From NCBI RefSeq assembly GCF_000482705.1, contig NZ_AXWO01000003.1, positions 248,001 to 312,000 of the forward strand: a stretch of 64,000 nt of DNA, given 5' to 3'. This DNA is from Glycomyces arizonensis DSM 44726. Lineage in GTDB: Bacteria > Actinomycetota > Actinomycetes > Mycobacteriales > Micromonosporaceae. Under the pieces are notes generated by a model. The model saw only the letters and a list, made by a program, of their open reading frames with translations, was not told where the DNA came from and made no database searches. Positions 10,501-18,630 of this stretch are shown piece after piece. The translations under genes were made by a program, and so were the position numbers. Position 1 is the first letter of the stretch, and each line of letters opens with the position of its first letter.

Positions 10501-10796
10501 TGGAGCGGTTCGAGGGCCGCGAGGTCTCGACCGGCGCGCTGATGGGCCTGGCGGCCAAGGGGTGGGACCGCTCGGAGTCGTGGCGGGGCGGCTGGGAGGC
10601 GGGGATGTCCTACGTGCTGCCCGAGGCGGGCGTGCTGGCGATCGGCCTGGGCGCGGGCACGAGGGACACGACGCAGACGATCACGTCGGTGCGGTTGCAC
10701 CGGTCCGAGGGGAGCGACGCGAGCCTGCTGGACGCCGACCCGGTGCTGGCCTCCGAGGTCCTGGCCGGACTCGCGAAGGTGACGAAGACGCTCTGA
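7524..10796 (+). CDS. DUF4132 domain protein, paralogue 2
   Basis: Cytoplasmic protein of 1090 residues, close paralogue of the gene just upstream. The DUF4132 domain starts near residue 807 and shares DYGPRRFTVGFDEQLKPFV, LPKPGVKDD, KKELRTV and FADYELLQPFAQLARP with paralogue 1. The N-terminal two thirds again consist of helical repeat-like segments, for example GLEVLGAIGSEAALRAVH. ATG 7524 is set by the adjacent -10 box; an earlier in-frame start at 7494 would overlap that promoter. The gene lies 91 nt after paralogue 1 but is separated from it by a strong hairpin and its own promoter, so it appears to be an independent unit. Function unknown. Confidence 0.85.
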   Translation: MTETPTPSLPDEHRLDLPADWSRYLPLRRGQGRRGIEADLARAERTRSRLSADLEEIVRILELEPNEGCRDEGLAFADGEPHPFGAAVVGVIAQHMRAAHRVTPFDFFNLVLADHGPAVAVAAAVEFLGMVPSSRHASEGQVVVHWANLNGLEHAWKPLRSLIGAVRDLVAAVPDAEYASITALVDLSRGTAVKRLAAAVLVPEETAWVKEACAEYTHGYQRNFVTLLLLQAASAAGHAEGALALFAQAYRRSADWTAPLVAAAGTDALPHLTDALGYRGNASERKALLAAIAVLPDDEAMAHLLDHLGEPQVITFATEAAARFPRRALRLAAARAADAASEERRRLAAILRSDPVLLETALPTLDRETRDAVAAVVETGGRLPGASEAELPALLANPPWARKGGKRKGPVVDGLVPPPVNRVELDESERVDFEWRRSGRDQAHFDAMDRHFGRDGFDYTEFFVFASVELARARLGDWHGETESTWSGELKEILHRLGPEATDPVLKAIAAEPAYRGEAILGIVSLGAARTAADWLVRRKSSRRLAARWLELHSADAALLLIPDALGAKRKERTAAEAALRHLTVTSGPGAVREAAEAHGPEAAAAIEELTGRDPLDPVGKRLPKTAEQFAPALFPQVLLKGRERALPESAVAHLVTVLSIATPDYPYAGIGVVAEHCDRESLARFSWAVFEHWLNLGAPPKHGWALTQLAHFADDDTVRDLTAHLRRWPGMNHHRRALTGLEVLGAIGSEAALRAVHSIAEKSEFEALRMEADTQIRAVADGLGLSCDQLADRLVPDFGLGEAQTLLIDYGPRRFTVGFDEQLKPFVTDDKGKQRKALPKPGVKDDEELAQRGRKRFTQLKKELRTVSAEQVKRMERAMVEGRTWSAEEFRRHVAEHALVWHLAHRLVWLADAGGKRTAFRLAEDRSCADVEEDDVALPGDAVIRLAHPVLLGEQVGRWSELFADYELLQPFAQLARPAMAFTPEEDATGRLERFEGREVSTGALMGLAAKGWDRSESWRGGWEAGMSYVLPEAGVLAIGLGAGTRDTTQTITSVRLHRSEGSDASLLDADPVLASEVLAGLAKVTKTL

Positions 10797-10805
10797 AGGC
10801 CGGGT

Positions 10806-10842
10806 GGCGGTGGGCGAGCGTCGAGCGCTCGGGCCCACCGCC
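10806..10842. terminator. Shared hairpin between convergent genes
   Basis: Arms GGCGGTGGGC (10806-10815) and GCCCACCGCC (10833-10842) with an inner CGAGCG/CGCTCG stem. It lies between the 3' ends of DUF4132 gene 2 and the convergent methyltransferase gene and can serve both strands. Confidence 0.65.
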
Positions 10843-10864
10843 GCCGAATGACGCCCGCCTCCGC

Positions 10865-11692
10865 TCAGGCCTTTCTCGCGATGCCCGCCATCTGCGTGCG
10901 CTCGTAGGGCTCCAGGTCCTCGACTGCGGGGACCGGCAGGTCGGGCTGCTCCGGGAACCACCGCGAGATGTACTCCAGACCGGGCGGCGCCATCTCCATG
11001 CCGAGGAAGTGGCCCTCCAGCGCCGCGACCGGGCGGATCCAGCCGTTGCCGAGCGTCTCGATGCACGCCCGTGACAGCGCCCGCTGCTCGGGCTCGCCGG
11101 TGTCGGGCCAGGAGGTGATGAACAGGCGGCTGCCCGAGGCCACCGCGCCCATCAGCGTCGCGACGATGTCGTCGGGTCGCTGCTCGTCGCTGATCTGCAT
11201 GATCATTCCGATGATCATCACCGCGACCGGCCGCTCGAAGTCCAGGAAGGACAGGACCTCGGGGTCGGAGAGGATGCGCTCGGGCTCCAGCAGGTCGGCG
11301 CCGATCACGATGGCGTTGTGGTTCTCGGCGAGCAGGGACTTCGCGTGGGAGACGACCATCGGGTCGTGGTCGACGTAGACCACCCGGGCGTCGGGGTTGA
11401 TGTCCTGGGCCACCTCGTGGGTGTTCCGCTCGGTGGGCAGGCCGCACCCGATGTCGATGATCTGGTCGATCCCGGCCGCCCGCACCAGGTACTCGACGCC
11501 GCGGATGAGCCCGTTCCGGTTGAGCCTGGCGCATTCGCGCGCCCGCGGGATGTGGGCGGCGAAGACCTCGGCGGCCTCGCGGTCGACTTCGAAGTTGGTG
11601 GTGCCGCCCAAGAGCGCGTCGTAGACGCGGGCGGTCGTCGGCACGGTCGCGTCGATGCCCGAAGGCGGTTCGGCGGCTGCGGTCTCGGTCAT
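10865..11692 (-). CDS. SAM-dependent methyltransferase, DUF574 type
   Basis: Rossmann-fold methyltransferase of 275 residues from the actinobacterial family formerly called DUF574 (Methyltransf_19). Visible are VPTTARVYDALLGGTTNFEVD near the N-terminus (all before the core), the SAM loop DIGCGLPTERNTHE and the acidic strand end VVYVDHDPMV. Substrates of this family are generally not known. ATG 11692 has a strong GGAAGG site about 10 nt upstream; an upstream GTG would add 17 residues. It is the only minus-strand gene in the 4-24 kb stretch and interrupts the DUF4132 series. Whether it belongs to that system or was inserted by chance cannot be told. Confidence 0.9.
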   Translation of the reverse strand: MTETAAAEPPSGIDATVPTTARVYDALLGGTTNFEVDREAAEVFAAHIPRARECARLNRNGLIRGVEYLVRAAGIDQIIDIGCGLPTERNTHEVAQDINPDARVVYVDHDPMVVSHAKSLLAENHNAIVIGADLLEPERILSDPEVLSFLDFERPVAVMIIGMIMQISDEQRPDDIVATLMGAVASGSRLFITSWPDTGEPEQRALSRACIETLGNGWIRPVAALEGHFLGMEMAPPGLEYISRWFPEQPDLPVPAVEDLEPYERTQMAGIARKA

Positions 11693-11860
11693 GGTCGGCC
11701 TTCCTTCCGTGAGAGGTGAGCCCCGGAGGCATGCGAACCCCACTGCCGTGAGGTGTGTCCCACATTACTGGAGTTCGGGCCGCCGGGTGAGGCGGTTTTC
11801 GCCCGAACCCTTGCCCGAGAAGGAGGTGCGGCAGAGCGGCCGTCTTGCCGACCACCGCCG

Positions 11861-11872
11861 GTGTTCGAACAC
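11861..11872. repeat. 12-bp perfect palindrome upstream of DUF4132 gene 3
   Basis: GTGTTCGAACAC lies about 22 bp upstream of the TATGCT -10 box, in the -35 region. TTCGAA also occurs upstream of gene 1 but not gene 2. It could bind a dimeric regulator, but it is short and may be chance. Confidence 0.3.
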
Positions 11873-11877
11873 GGCGC

Positions 11878-11899
11878 TGTCGCACCGGCTCCCTATGCT
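11878..11899 (+). promoter_or_regulatory. Promoter block of DUF4132 gene 3 operon
   Basis: TGTCG at 11878-11882, 11 nt, then TATGCT at 11894-11899. Unlike genes 1 and 2, the start codon is 33 nt further on and has a GAAGGA ribosome site, so this transcript would have a short leader. It probably drives the operon through the VWA gene. Confidence 0.6.
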
Positions 11900-11932
11900 T
11901 CGTGGGACGCACTCGCCCGCCGAAGGACGGAT

Positions 11933-14900
11933 ATGACTGAACCTATTGCGCCCCAAGAGGATCAACTCATCCTCCCACCTGAATGGCTGGCCAGGGTCCT
12001 GCCTCGGCGGGGCAACGGCGTCAGGCGACCGGCCGGGCTCGACGGCGAGGCGCCGCTGCGCGTGCGCGAGCAGGTGGAGGCCAACCTTCCCTACCTGCAC
12101 CGGTCGCTGGAGAGCCCCGATTTCGACGCCGCGCTCGCGGCCGCCGGTCTCGCCCATCTCGAAGGGGAGCCGAGTCCCGAAGGCGCCGCCGTCGTGTCGC
12201 TCCTGCTGCGCGCCACCGAGCGCTACGGCTGGCAGACGTCGGTCTACCGTGGCCTGAAAATCAAGGCGAACCGCGAACCCTTCGAGTCGTGGGCCGTCGA
12301 GTTCGGCCTCCCGTTCGCCGTCAGCGCCGCCGTCGAAGAGCTCAGCTACGACATCGGCCGCTCCGGCAGCGGCGACGGCAAGGCCTGCCGCGTGCGGCCG
12401 GGGGACGGCACCCGGTTCGTCTGGCACCTGTGGGGCGACCCCGAAGGCCCGATCGCCGCCGCGCGCGGCCTCATCGCCGAGGCCGAGGCCGAGGAGTACC
12501 GGCGGACCGTCGCCGAAGCGGCCGAGCGCCGCACCACGCGCCTGCGCCGCACGGCGACGGCCTACCTCCTGCCCGACGAGGCCGACTGGGCCGCCCGCGC
12601 CTGCGAGGAGATGAGCGGCGACAACGGCGTGTTCGACCTCGGCCTCCTGTGGCTCGTCGTCGGCGACACGGCGCAACTGGCCCCGCTGCGCCGCAAGGCC
12701 GTCCACCCCGCGCACCTCAAGGGCCAGACGGTGGCGGAACTGGTGTGCAACCTCGGCGCCGCGGCCCTGCCGATCCTGACCGACACCTTGAACTACAAGA
12801 GCCTCGAAGCGCCGCAGCGCGCCGCGCTCTTCGAAGGCATCGCCATGCTGCCGTGCGACGAGGCGATGGCGTTCCTCATCGACCGCAGCGGCGAGCCGCA
12901 GGCGCCGCCCGCCGTGCGGTCGGCCGCCGCCCGGTTCCCCGTCCGCGCCGCCAAGACCCTCGCCTCGCGCGCCACCGCCCTCTCCGGGCTCGAACTCGCC
13001 AGGCTCGGCGGCCTGCTCCGCTCCGCCGACCCCGAGCGCTTCGCAGCGGCACTCGCGCACCTCGGCGAGGGCGAGCGCGCCGCCGTCACCGGCCTCGCAC
13101 CGGACGCGCCGGTCGCCGGACACGAGCGGCTGCCGCAGGTCCTGACCTCGCCGCCGTGGGCCAACCGCCGCGCGAAGGCCCCGCGCCGCCCCGCGCTGGC
13201 GCTCGAATCACCGCAGGAGATCGAGATCGTCTGGGAGCCCGCCGAATACGAGCGCGCCAGGGCGATCGAACCCGACTACCGCGAGTGGGACGAGGACGGC
13301 TACTGGAGCGGCATCAGCGGACAGGTCTACAACCAGGTCGGCCTGGCCCTCGCCGACGCCTTCTGGGGCCAGCTCGCCCGCAACGGCGCCCACGCCGCCG
13401 ACGCGATCGTGGAGCGGCTGCGCACGAAACCGCGGTACGGCAAGGCCCTCGTCCCCATCCGCAGCGCCAAGGCCGCGGCGCTCGCGGTCGACTGGCTGGC
13501 ACGCCGCATGTCGGCGCGCGCCCACGCCGTCGCCTGGCTCGACCGCCACGGCGAGCACGCGGTCCCGCTCCTCGCCCCCATGGCCCTCGGCTCGGACCGG
13601 CGCCGCCGCGGCGGCGCCGAGGTCGCACTGCGCCACGTGGCCGACCGGATCGGCGCCGAAGCGGCGGCCAAGGCCGCCGGGCACCACGGGCCCGAGGCCG
13701 CCGAGCGGATCGCCTCGCTGCTGGCGGGCGACGCCATGGAACCGCCCTTCGGTGTCGATCCCGCCCCCGGCGCCTGGGCGGACCCGGACATGCTGCCGCC
13801 CGTCCTGCTGCGGGACCGGGACGCCGCGCTGCCCCGTTCGGCGGTCTCGCACCTGATCGCGATCCTGTCGCTGTGGTCGCCGCTCGCGCCCTACCGCGGC
13901 GCCGACGCCGTGGCCGAGACGTGCGACCCCGAATCGCTCACCCGCTTCTGCCACGCCCTGTTCGAACTGTGGCTGTCGGCCGGCGCGCCCTCGTCCGACG
14001 CGTGGGCCGTCGGCCAGCTCGCCCGCTTCGGCACCGACGCGACCGTGGCGCTGCTCGAACCGATGGTCCGCTCCTGGCCGGGATCGAACCACGCCGACCG
14101 GGCCGTCCTCGGCCTGGAGGCCCTGGCCGCCATCGGCACCGAGGCGGCCTTCGGCGCGCTCTACCGCATGTCGCGCCTCGACAAGTTCCCCGCCACCACC
14201 CTCACCGCCCGCGAACTGGCCGAGCGGGTCGCCACCCGCCGCGGCTTCGACACCGAACGCTTCGCCGACCGGATCATCCCCGACCACGGGCTCGCCGACC
14301 CGGCCGCGCTGACGCTCGACTACGGCCCCAGGCACTTCAGCGTCCGCTTCGACGACCTGCTGCGCCCCCGCCTCGCCGACGACTCCGGCAAGCCCCGGCC
14401 CCGCCTGCCCAAACCCGGCGTGCGCGACGACGAGGCGACCGCTAGGGCGTCCATCGAGCGGTACAAGCGCCTGACCAAGGACGTCGAGCGCACCGCCGCC
14501 GAGCAGGCCCAGCGGCTCCGAGAGGCCATGCTCTCAGGCCGCACCTGGTCGGCCGGCGAGTTCCGCGCCCTCGCCGAGCACCCGATCGTCTCCTCCCTGG
14601 CCGGACGCCTCGTCTGGGCCACCGGTGAGGGCACCGGCTTCCGCCTCGCCGAGGACGGCGGCCTCGCCGACGTCCACGACCGCGAGATCGAACTCGGCCC
14701 CGACGCGGCGGTGCGCCTCGCCCACCCCGCGCTGCTCGGCGACGAACTCCCCGCCTGGATCCAGCTCTTCAGCGACTACACCGTCCTGCAACCGTTCCCG
14801 CAGCTCGCACGCCCCGCGATGGCCTTCGCCGCCGACGAGGCCGCCACCGGGCACCTGCGCCGCTTCGAAGGCGCCACCGCGACGATGGGCGCGCTCCAGG

Positions 14901-15184
14901 AGACGATGCGGTGGAGCGGCCGCTACGCTTCCCCCGAGGACTTCCGCACCCGCGTCTGGGGCTTCACCCGCCGAGTGACCGGCGGCTGGCTCCTGGCCGA
15001 CATCGACCCCGCCCCGGGCGCCCGCGAGCCCGACCCGCGCGGACGGCACCGCCTGGTCTCCGTGCGGCTCATGGCCACCCAGAACCGGCGCGCCGAGTTC
15101 GCCAGGCCGCTGCCCGGCGAGCGCCTCGGCCCCGTCGAGGCCTCCGAACTCCTCGCCGACCTGACCGGCGCCATCGAGCACTGA
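11933..15184 (+). CDS. DUF4132 domain protein, paralogue 3
   Basis: Cytoplasmic protein of 1083 residues and the most diverged of the three paralogues. The DUF4132 domain starts near residue 795 with DYGPRHFSVRFDDLLRPRL, then LPKPGVRDDEAT and FSDYTVLQPFPQLARP. Several positions that are identical in paralogues 1 and 2 have changed (GFDEQLKPF to RFDDLLRPR). The N-terminal half holds helical repeats. ATG 11933 follows GAAGGA; the long in-frame extension back to 11753 crosses the promoter and was rejected. It lies 51 nt upstream of the MoxR gene on the same strand, so it is the member most directly tied to the ATPase/VWA operon. Function unknown; E. coli counterpart YehI. Confidence 0.85.
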   Translation: MTEPIAPQEDQLILPPEWLARVLPRRGNGVRRPAGLDGEAPLRVREQVEANLPYLHRSLESPDFDAALAAAGLAHLEGEPSPEGAAVVSLLLRATERYGWQTSVYRGLKIKANREPFESWAVEFGLPFAVSAAVEELSYDIGRSGSGDGKACRVRPGDGTRFVWHLWGDPEGPIAAARGLIAEAEAEEYRRTVAEAAERRTTRLRRTATAYLLPDEADWAARACEEMSGDNGVFDLGLLWLVVGDTAQLAPLRRKAVHPAHLKGQTVAELVCNLGAAALPILTDTLNYKSLEAPQRAALFEGIAMLPCDEAMAFLIDRSGEPQAPPAVRSAAARFPVRAAKTLASRATALSGLELARLGGLLRSADPERFAAALAHLGEGERAAVTGLAPDAPVAGHERLPQVLTSPPWANRRAKAPRRPALALESPQEIEIVWEPAEYERARAIEPDYREWDEDGYWSGISGQVYNQVGLALADAFWGQLARNGAHAADAIVERLRTKPRYGKALVPIRSAKAAALAVDWLARRMSARAHAVAWLDRHGEHAVPLLAPMALGSDRRRRGGAEVALRHVADRIGAEAAAKAAGHHGPEAAERIASLLAGDAMEPPFGVDPAPGAWADPDMLPPVLLRDRDAALPRSAVSHLIAILSLWSPLAPYRGADAVAETCDPESLTRFCHALFELWLSAGAPSSDAWAVGQLARFGTDATVALLEPMVRSWPGSNHADRAVLGLEALAAIGTEAAFGALYRMSRLDKFPATTLTARELAERVATRRGFDTERFADRIIPDHGLADPAALTLDYGPRHFSVRFDDLLRPRLADDSGKPRPRLPKPGVRDDEATARASIERYKRLTKDVERTAAEQAQRLREAMLSGRTWSAGEFRALAEHPIVSSLAGRLVWATGEGTGFRLAEDGGLADVHDREIELGPDAAVRLAHPALLGDELPAWIQLFSDYTVLQPFPQLARPAMAFAADEAATGHLRRFEGATATMGALQETMRWSGRYASPEDFRTRVWGFTRRVTGGWLLADIDPAPGAREPDPRGRHRLVSVRLMATQNRRAEFARPLPGERLGPVEASELLADLTGAIEH

Positions 15185-15235
15185 CCCGAACACCGCACGT
15201 CCACGACACCCGCCCCGAGCACTAGAGAGCAGGCC

Positions 15236-16318
15236 ATGAGCCGGACCGAACCGAAACTCCAGAGGCCCCCCGCCGAACAGCGCTACGCCGACGAACTCGC
15301 CAAGCTCGCCGCCGACGACACCGCGCCCCGCCCGCCCGGCTGGGCCCTCAGCCTCCAGGCCGCCCGCACCTTCATCGTCGGCGACGAGAAGCTCGGCCTC
15401 GCCCGCAAGTTCGTCGGCGACCCGTCCCTGATCGACCGCGCCCTGGTCACCCTCGCCACCAACCGCGGCCTCATGCTCGTCGGCGACCCCGGCACCGCCA
15501 AGTCCCTGCTGTCCGAGCTCATCGCCGCCGCCGTCTCCGGCGACTCCACCCTCACCATCCAGGGCGGCGCCTCCACCACCGAGGACCAGATCGCCTACTC
15601 CTGGAACTACTCCCTGCTGGTCGCCGAGGGCCCCACCCCGCGCGCGCTCGTGCCCGCCCCCCTCTACCAGGGCATGGCCGAAGGCCGCGTCGTCCGCTTC
15701 GAGGAGATCACCCGCTGCCCCCTCGAAGTGCAGGACTCGCTGCTCTCGCCCCTGTCCGACCGGGTCCTGGCCGTCCCCGAGCTCGAAGGCGGCGACGGCA
15801 TGGTCTTCGCCCGCGAGGGCTTCAACATCATCGCCACCGCCAACACCCGCGACAGAGGCGTCAACGAGATGAGCGCGGCCCTCAAGCGCCGCTTCAACTT
15901 CGAGACGGTCTTCCCCATCGGCGACTTCGCCACCGAACTCGACCTGGTCGAGGCCGAGGCCGCCGCCGCCCTCGAACGCTCCGGCGTGCCCGTGCCGCCC
16001 AGCCGCGACGTCCTCGAAGTGCTCGTCCGCGTCTTCCGCGACCTGCGCTCGGGCGACGGCTCCGGCGACCGGATGCAGTCGGTCATGTCCACCGCCGAGG
16101 CCGTCTCCGTCGCCCACGCCGTGGGCATCAAGGCCTGGTACCTGCGCGGCGGCGAGGCCGCCGCCGGGGACATCGTCGACTGCATGGCCGGGGCCGCCGC
16201 CAAGGACAGCGCCGAGGACCTCGCCAGGCTCCGCCGCTACCTCGAACAGCGCGCCTCCAAGCGCAAGAGCGGGCACTGGCAGGACCTTTACCAGGCGCGC
16301 AACCTCCTGCCGGGCTGA
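15236..16318 (+). CDS. MoxR-type AAA+ ATPase, YehL subfamily
   Basis: AAA+ ATPase of 360 residues. The Walker A loop is GDPGTAKS at residues 83-90, the Walker B strand ends in VVRFEE near 153-158, and sensor 1 is IIATANTRD near 199-205. MoxR ATPases typically work with VWA-domain proteins as chaperone-like remodelling machines, and YehL is one of the recognised MoxR subfamilies. The size and the following DUF5682, VWA and SWIM genes match the E. coli yehL-yehM-yehP-yehQ order. The ATG start has a GAGAGCAGG site. The stop codon overlaps the next start (TGATG), so translation is probably coupled. The target of the machine is not known. Confidence 0.9.
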   Translation: MSRTEPKLQRPPAEQRYADELAKLAADDTAPRPPGWALSLQAARTFIVGDEKLGLARKFVGDPSLIDRALVTLATNRGLMLVGDPGTAKSLLSELIAAAVSGDSTLTIQGGASTTEDQIAYSWNYSLLVAEGPTPRALVPAPLYQGMAEGRVVRFEEITRCPLEVQDSLLSPLSDRVLAVPELEGGDGMVFAREGFNIIATANTRDRGVNEMSAALKRRFNFETVFPIGDFATELDLVEAEAAAALERSGVPVPPSRDVLEVLVRVFRDLRSGDGSGDRMQSVMSTAEAVSVAHAVGIKAWYLRGGEAAAGDIVDCMAGAAAKDSAEDLARLRRYLEQRASKRKSGHWQDLYQARNLLPG

Positions 16319-18630
16319 TGACCATGCCCGCCAACGACAATCTCCACGTCATCGGGGTGCGCCACCACTCGCCGGCCTGCGCGCGCCTCGTCGCCGACGC
16401 CGTCGACCGGCTCAGGCCCGCCCGCGTCCTCATCGAGGGCCCCGCGGACTTCAACGACCGCCTCGGCGAACTCGCCCTGGCGCACACCCTCCCCATCGCC
16501 ATCTACTCCTACATGGGCACCGAGGGCGGGGCCCGGCGCTCCTGGTCGCCGCTGTGCGACTACTCGCCCGAATGGGTCGCCCTCACCAAGGGCCGCGAGA
16601 GCGGCGCCGAGGTCCGCTTCATCGACCTGCCCGCCTGGCACGACGCCTTCGCCGAGATCGAGAACCGCTACTCCGACGCCGAACGCCGCTACGCCGACGC
16701 CACCGAGCGGCTGTGCCGCGAGTTCGCCGTCGACAACACCGACGCCCTGTGGGACCACCTCGTCGAGATCGCCGACCCCGGCGGCCTGGCCGAACGCCTC
16801 GAACGGTACTTCGACCTGGTGCGCGGCGAAGCCGAGACCACCGAACCCGGCAGCGCTGTTGCCGACAGCGCCCGCGAACGCCACATGGCCCAGTGGATCC
16901 GCGCCGCCCTCGCCGAGACCGACGGCCCGGTCCTGGTCGTCTGCGGCGGCTTCCACGCCCCCGCCCTGCGCCGCCTCGCCGCAGACGGCCCCAGCGCGCC
17001 GCCCGAAGTACCCCGGCCGCCGGACGGCGCCGACACCGGCAGCTTCCTCGTGCCCTACTCGTTCAAGCGGCTCGACGCCTTCGCCGGATACCAGTCCGGG
17101 ATGCCCTCGCCCGAGTACTACCAGCGGCTGTGGGACGACGGCGCCGAGGCGGCCGCGGGCGCGCTCGTCGAACTCATCGCCACCCGGCTGCGCGCCAAGG
17201 ACCAGGTCGTCTCGACCGCCGACCTCATCGGCGCCCGCAGCCTCACCGAAGGACTCGCGAGGCTGCGCGGCCACAGCCGCCCCGGCCGCACCGACCTGCT
17301 CGACGGCCTCGCCGCCGCCCTGGTCAGCGACGACCTCGAACAGCCGCTCCCGTGGACCAGGCGCGGCACGCTCACCGCCGGAACGCACCCGGTGGTCGTC
17401 GAGATGACCGCCGCGCTCACCGGCTCGCGCACCGGCACCCTCCACCCCGACACGCCCGCCCCGCCGCTCGTCGCCGACGTCGAGGCCGCCTTGGACCGGC
17501 TCGGCCTCGACGGCACCCGGCAGCCGAGCCTCGACCTCACCGACGGACGCGACCTCGAACGCAGCCGCACCCTGCACTGCCTGCGCCTGCTCGGCATCCC
17601 CGGGTTCGCCCGCGAGGACGGGCCCTCGGCCGGATCGGACGTGACCGCGAGCGAACGCTGGGATCTGCGCGACCGCGACGACCGGCTCCCGGCCGTGATC
17701 GAGGCCGGCGTCTACGGCGCGACCATCGGCGACGCCGCCCAGACCGTCCTGGAGCACCGGATCGACCGAGCCGGAAACGACCTCGACGCCCTCTCGGGCG
17801 TCCTGTTCGGCGCCGCGCTGTGCGGTCGGGCGCACCTGACCGACCGGCTCGGCGAGGCGATCGCCGACGGCGTCGCCGACTGCGGCGACCTCGCCGCCGT
17901 CGGCTCGGCGCTCACCGTCGCGCTCGCCCTGTGGCGCCACGACCACCTGTTCGGCACCGCGGGCAGCGACCTGTACGCCACCGTCATCACCGCGTGCGGC
18001 CACCGCGCGATGTGGCTCGCCGAAGGGCTGCACGCCGGTCCCGGCCCCGCCGAACTCGGACGGTTGAAAGCCCTGGCGGCCGTGCGGGACGCCGTCCGCC
18101 ACGCCCCGGCGCTCACCCCCGCCGCCGCATCGGTGGCGGCCACGGCGACCCGCATCGCCGCCGACGGCGCCGCACCGCCGGACCTGCGCGGCGGGGCCGC
18201 CGGGCTGGCGTGGTCGCTCGGCGCGTCCCTGGACGCCGCCGGGGCCGCCGCGGGCGTCTCCACACCCGACCGGCTGGGGGACTGGCTGGCCGGACTGTTC
18301 TGGGTCGCCAGGGAAGAGGTCCTGGCCGAGACCGCCGAGCACGGCGTCGTCCACGCCGTCGACGAGATCGTCGGCGACATGACCGACGACGAGTTCCTCG
18401 TGGCACTGCCGGCATTGCGGCAGGCGTTCGCGTTCTTCCCACCGCGCGAGCGGTCCCTGATCGCCGAGCAGCTGATCGCGCTGCGAGGCACCGGCGAGAG
18501 CGCCCGCTCCCTCCTCGCCAAGCAGCACGTCGACCCGGTGCTCGTCGCCGCCGCGCACGCCCTCGAAGCCCGCGTCGACGAGGTCCTGACTCGCGAACAT
18601 CTCACGGCCGCAACGAAGGAGCAGCGATGA
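16318..18630 (+). CDS. DUF5682 family protein (YehM-like)
   Basis: Cytoplasmic protein of 770 residues beginning with LHVIGVRHHSPACARLV, a His-rich N-terminal motif typical of DUF5682, followed by RPARVLIEGPADFNDRL. This beginning resembles the HxxH / E-G pattern of TraB/ChaN-like folds, which is an inference only. The rest is mainly helical with no recognised catalytic site. The length is very close to E. coli YehM (about 760 residues). The start overlaps the MoxR stop and the stop overlaps the start of the VWA gene (ATGA), placing it in the middle of a tightly coupled operon. The biochemical role of the family is unknown. Confidence 0.85.
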   Translation: MTMPANDNLHVIGVRHHSPACARLVADAVDRLRPARVLIEGPADFNDRLGELALAHTLPIAIYSYMGTEGGARRSWSPLCDYSPEWVALTKGRESGAEVRFIDLPAWHDAFAEIENRYSDAERRYADATERLCREFAVDNTDALWDHLVEIADPGGLAERLERYFDLVRGEAETTEPGSAVADSARERHMAQWIRAALAETDGPVLVVCGGFHAPALRRLAADGPSAPPEVPRPPDGADTGSFLVPYSFKRLDAFAGYQSGMPSPEYYQRLWDDGAEAAAGALVELIATRLRAKDQVVSTADLIGARSLTEGLARLRGHSRPGRTDLLDGLAAALVSDDLEQPLPWTRRGTLTAGTHPVVVEMTAALTGSRTGTLHPDTPAPPLVADVEAALDRLGLDGTRQPSLDLTDGRDLERSRTLHCLRLLGIPGFAREDGPSAGSDVTASERWDLRDRDDRLPAVIEAGVYGATIGDAAQTVLEHRIDRAGNDLDALSGVLFGAALCGRAHLTDRLGEAIADGVADCGDLAAVGSALTVALALWRHDHLFGTAGSDLYATVITACGHRAMWLAEGLHAGPGPAELGRLKALAAVRDAVRHAPALTPAAASVAATATRIAADGAAPPDLRGGAAGLAWSLGASLDAAGAAAGVSTPDRLGDWLAGLFWVAREEVLAETAEHGVVHAVDEIVGDMTDDEFLVALPALRQAFAFFPPRERSLIAEQLIALRGTGESARSLLAKQHVDPVLVAAAHALEARVDEVLTREHLTAATKEQR

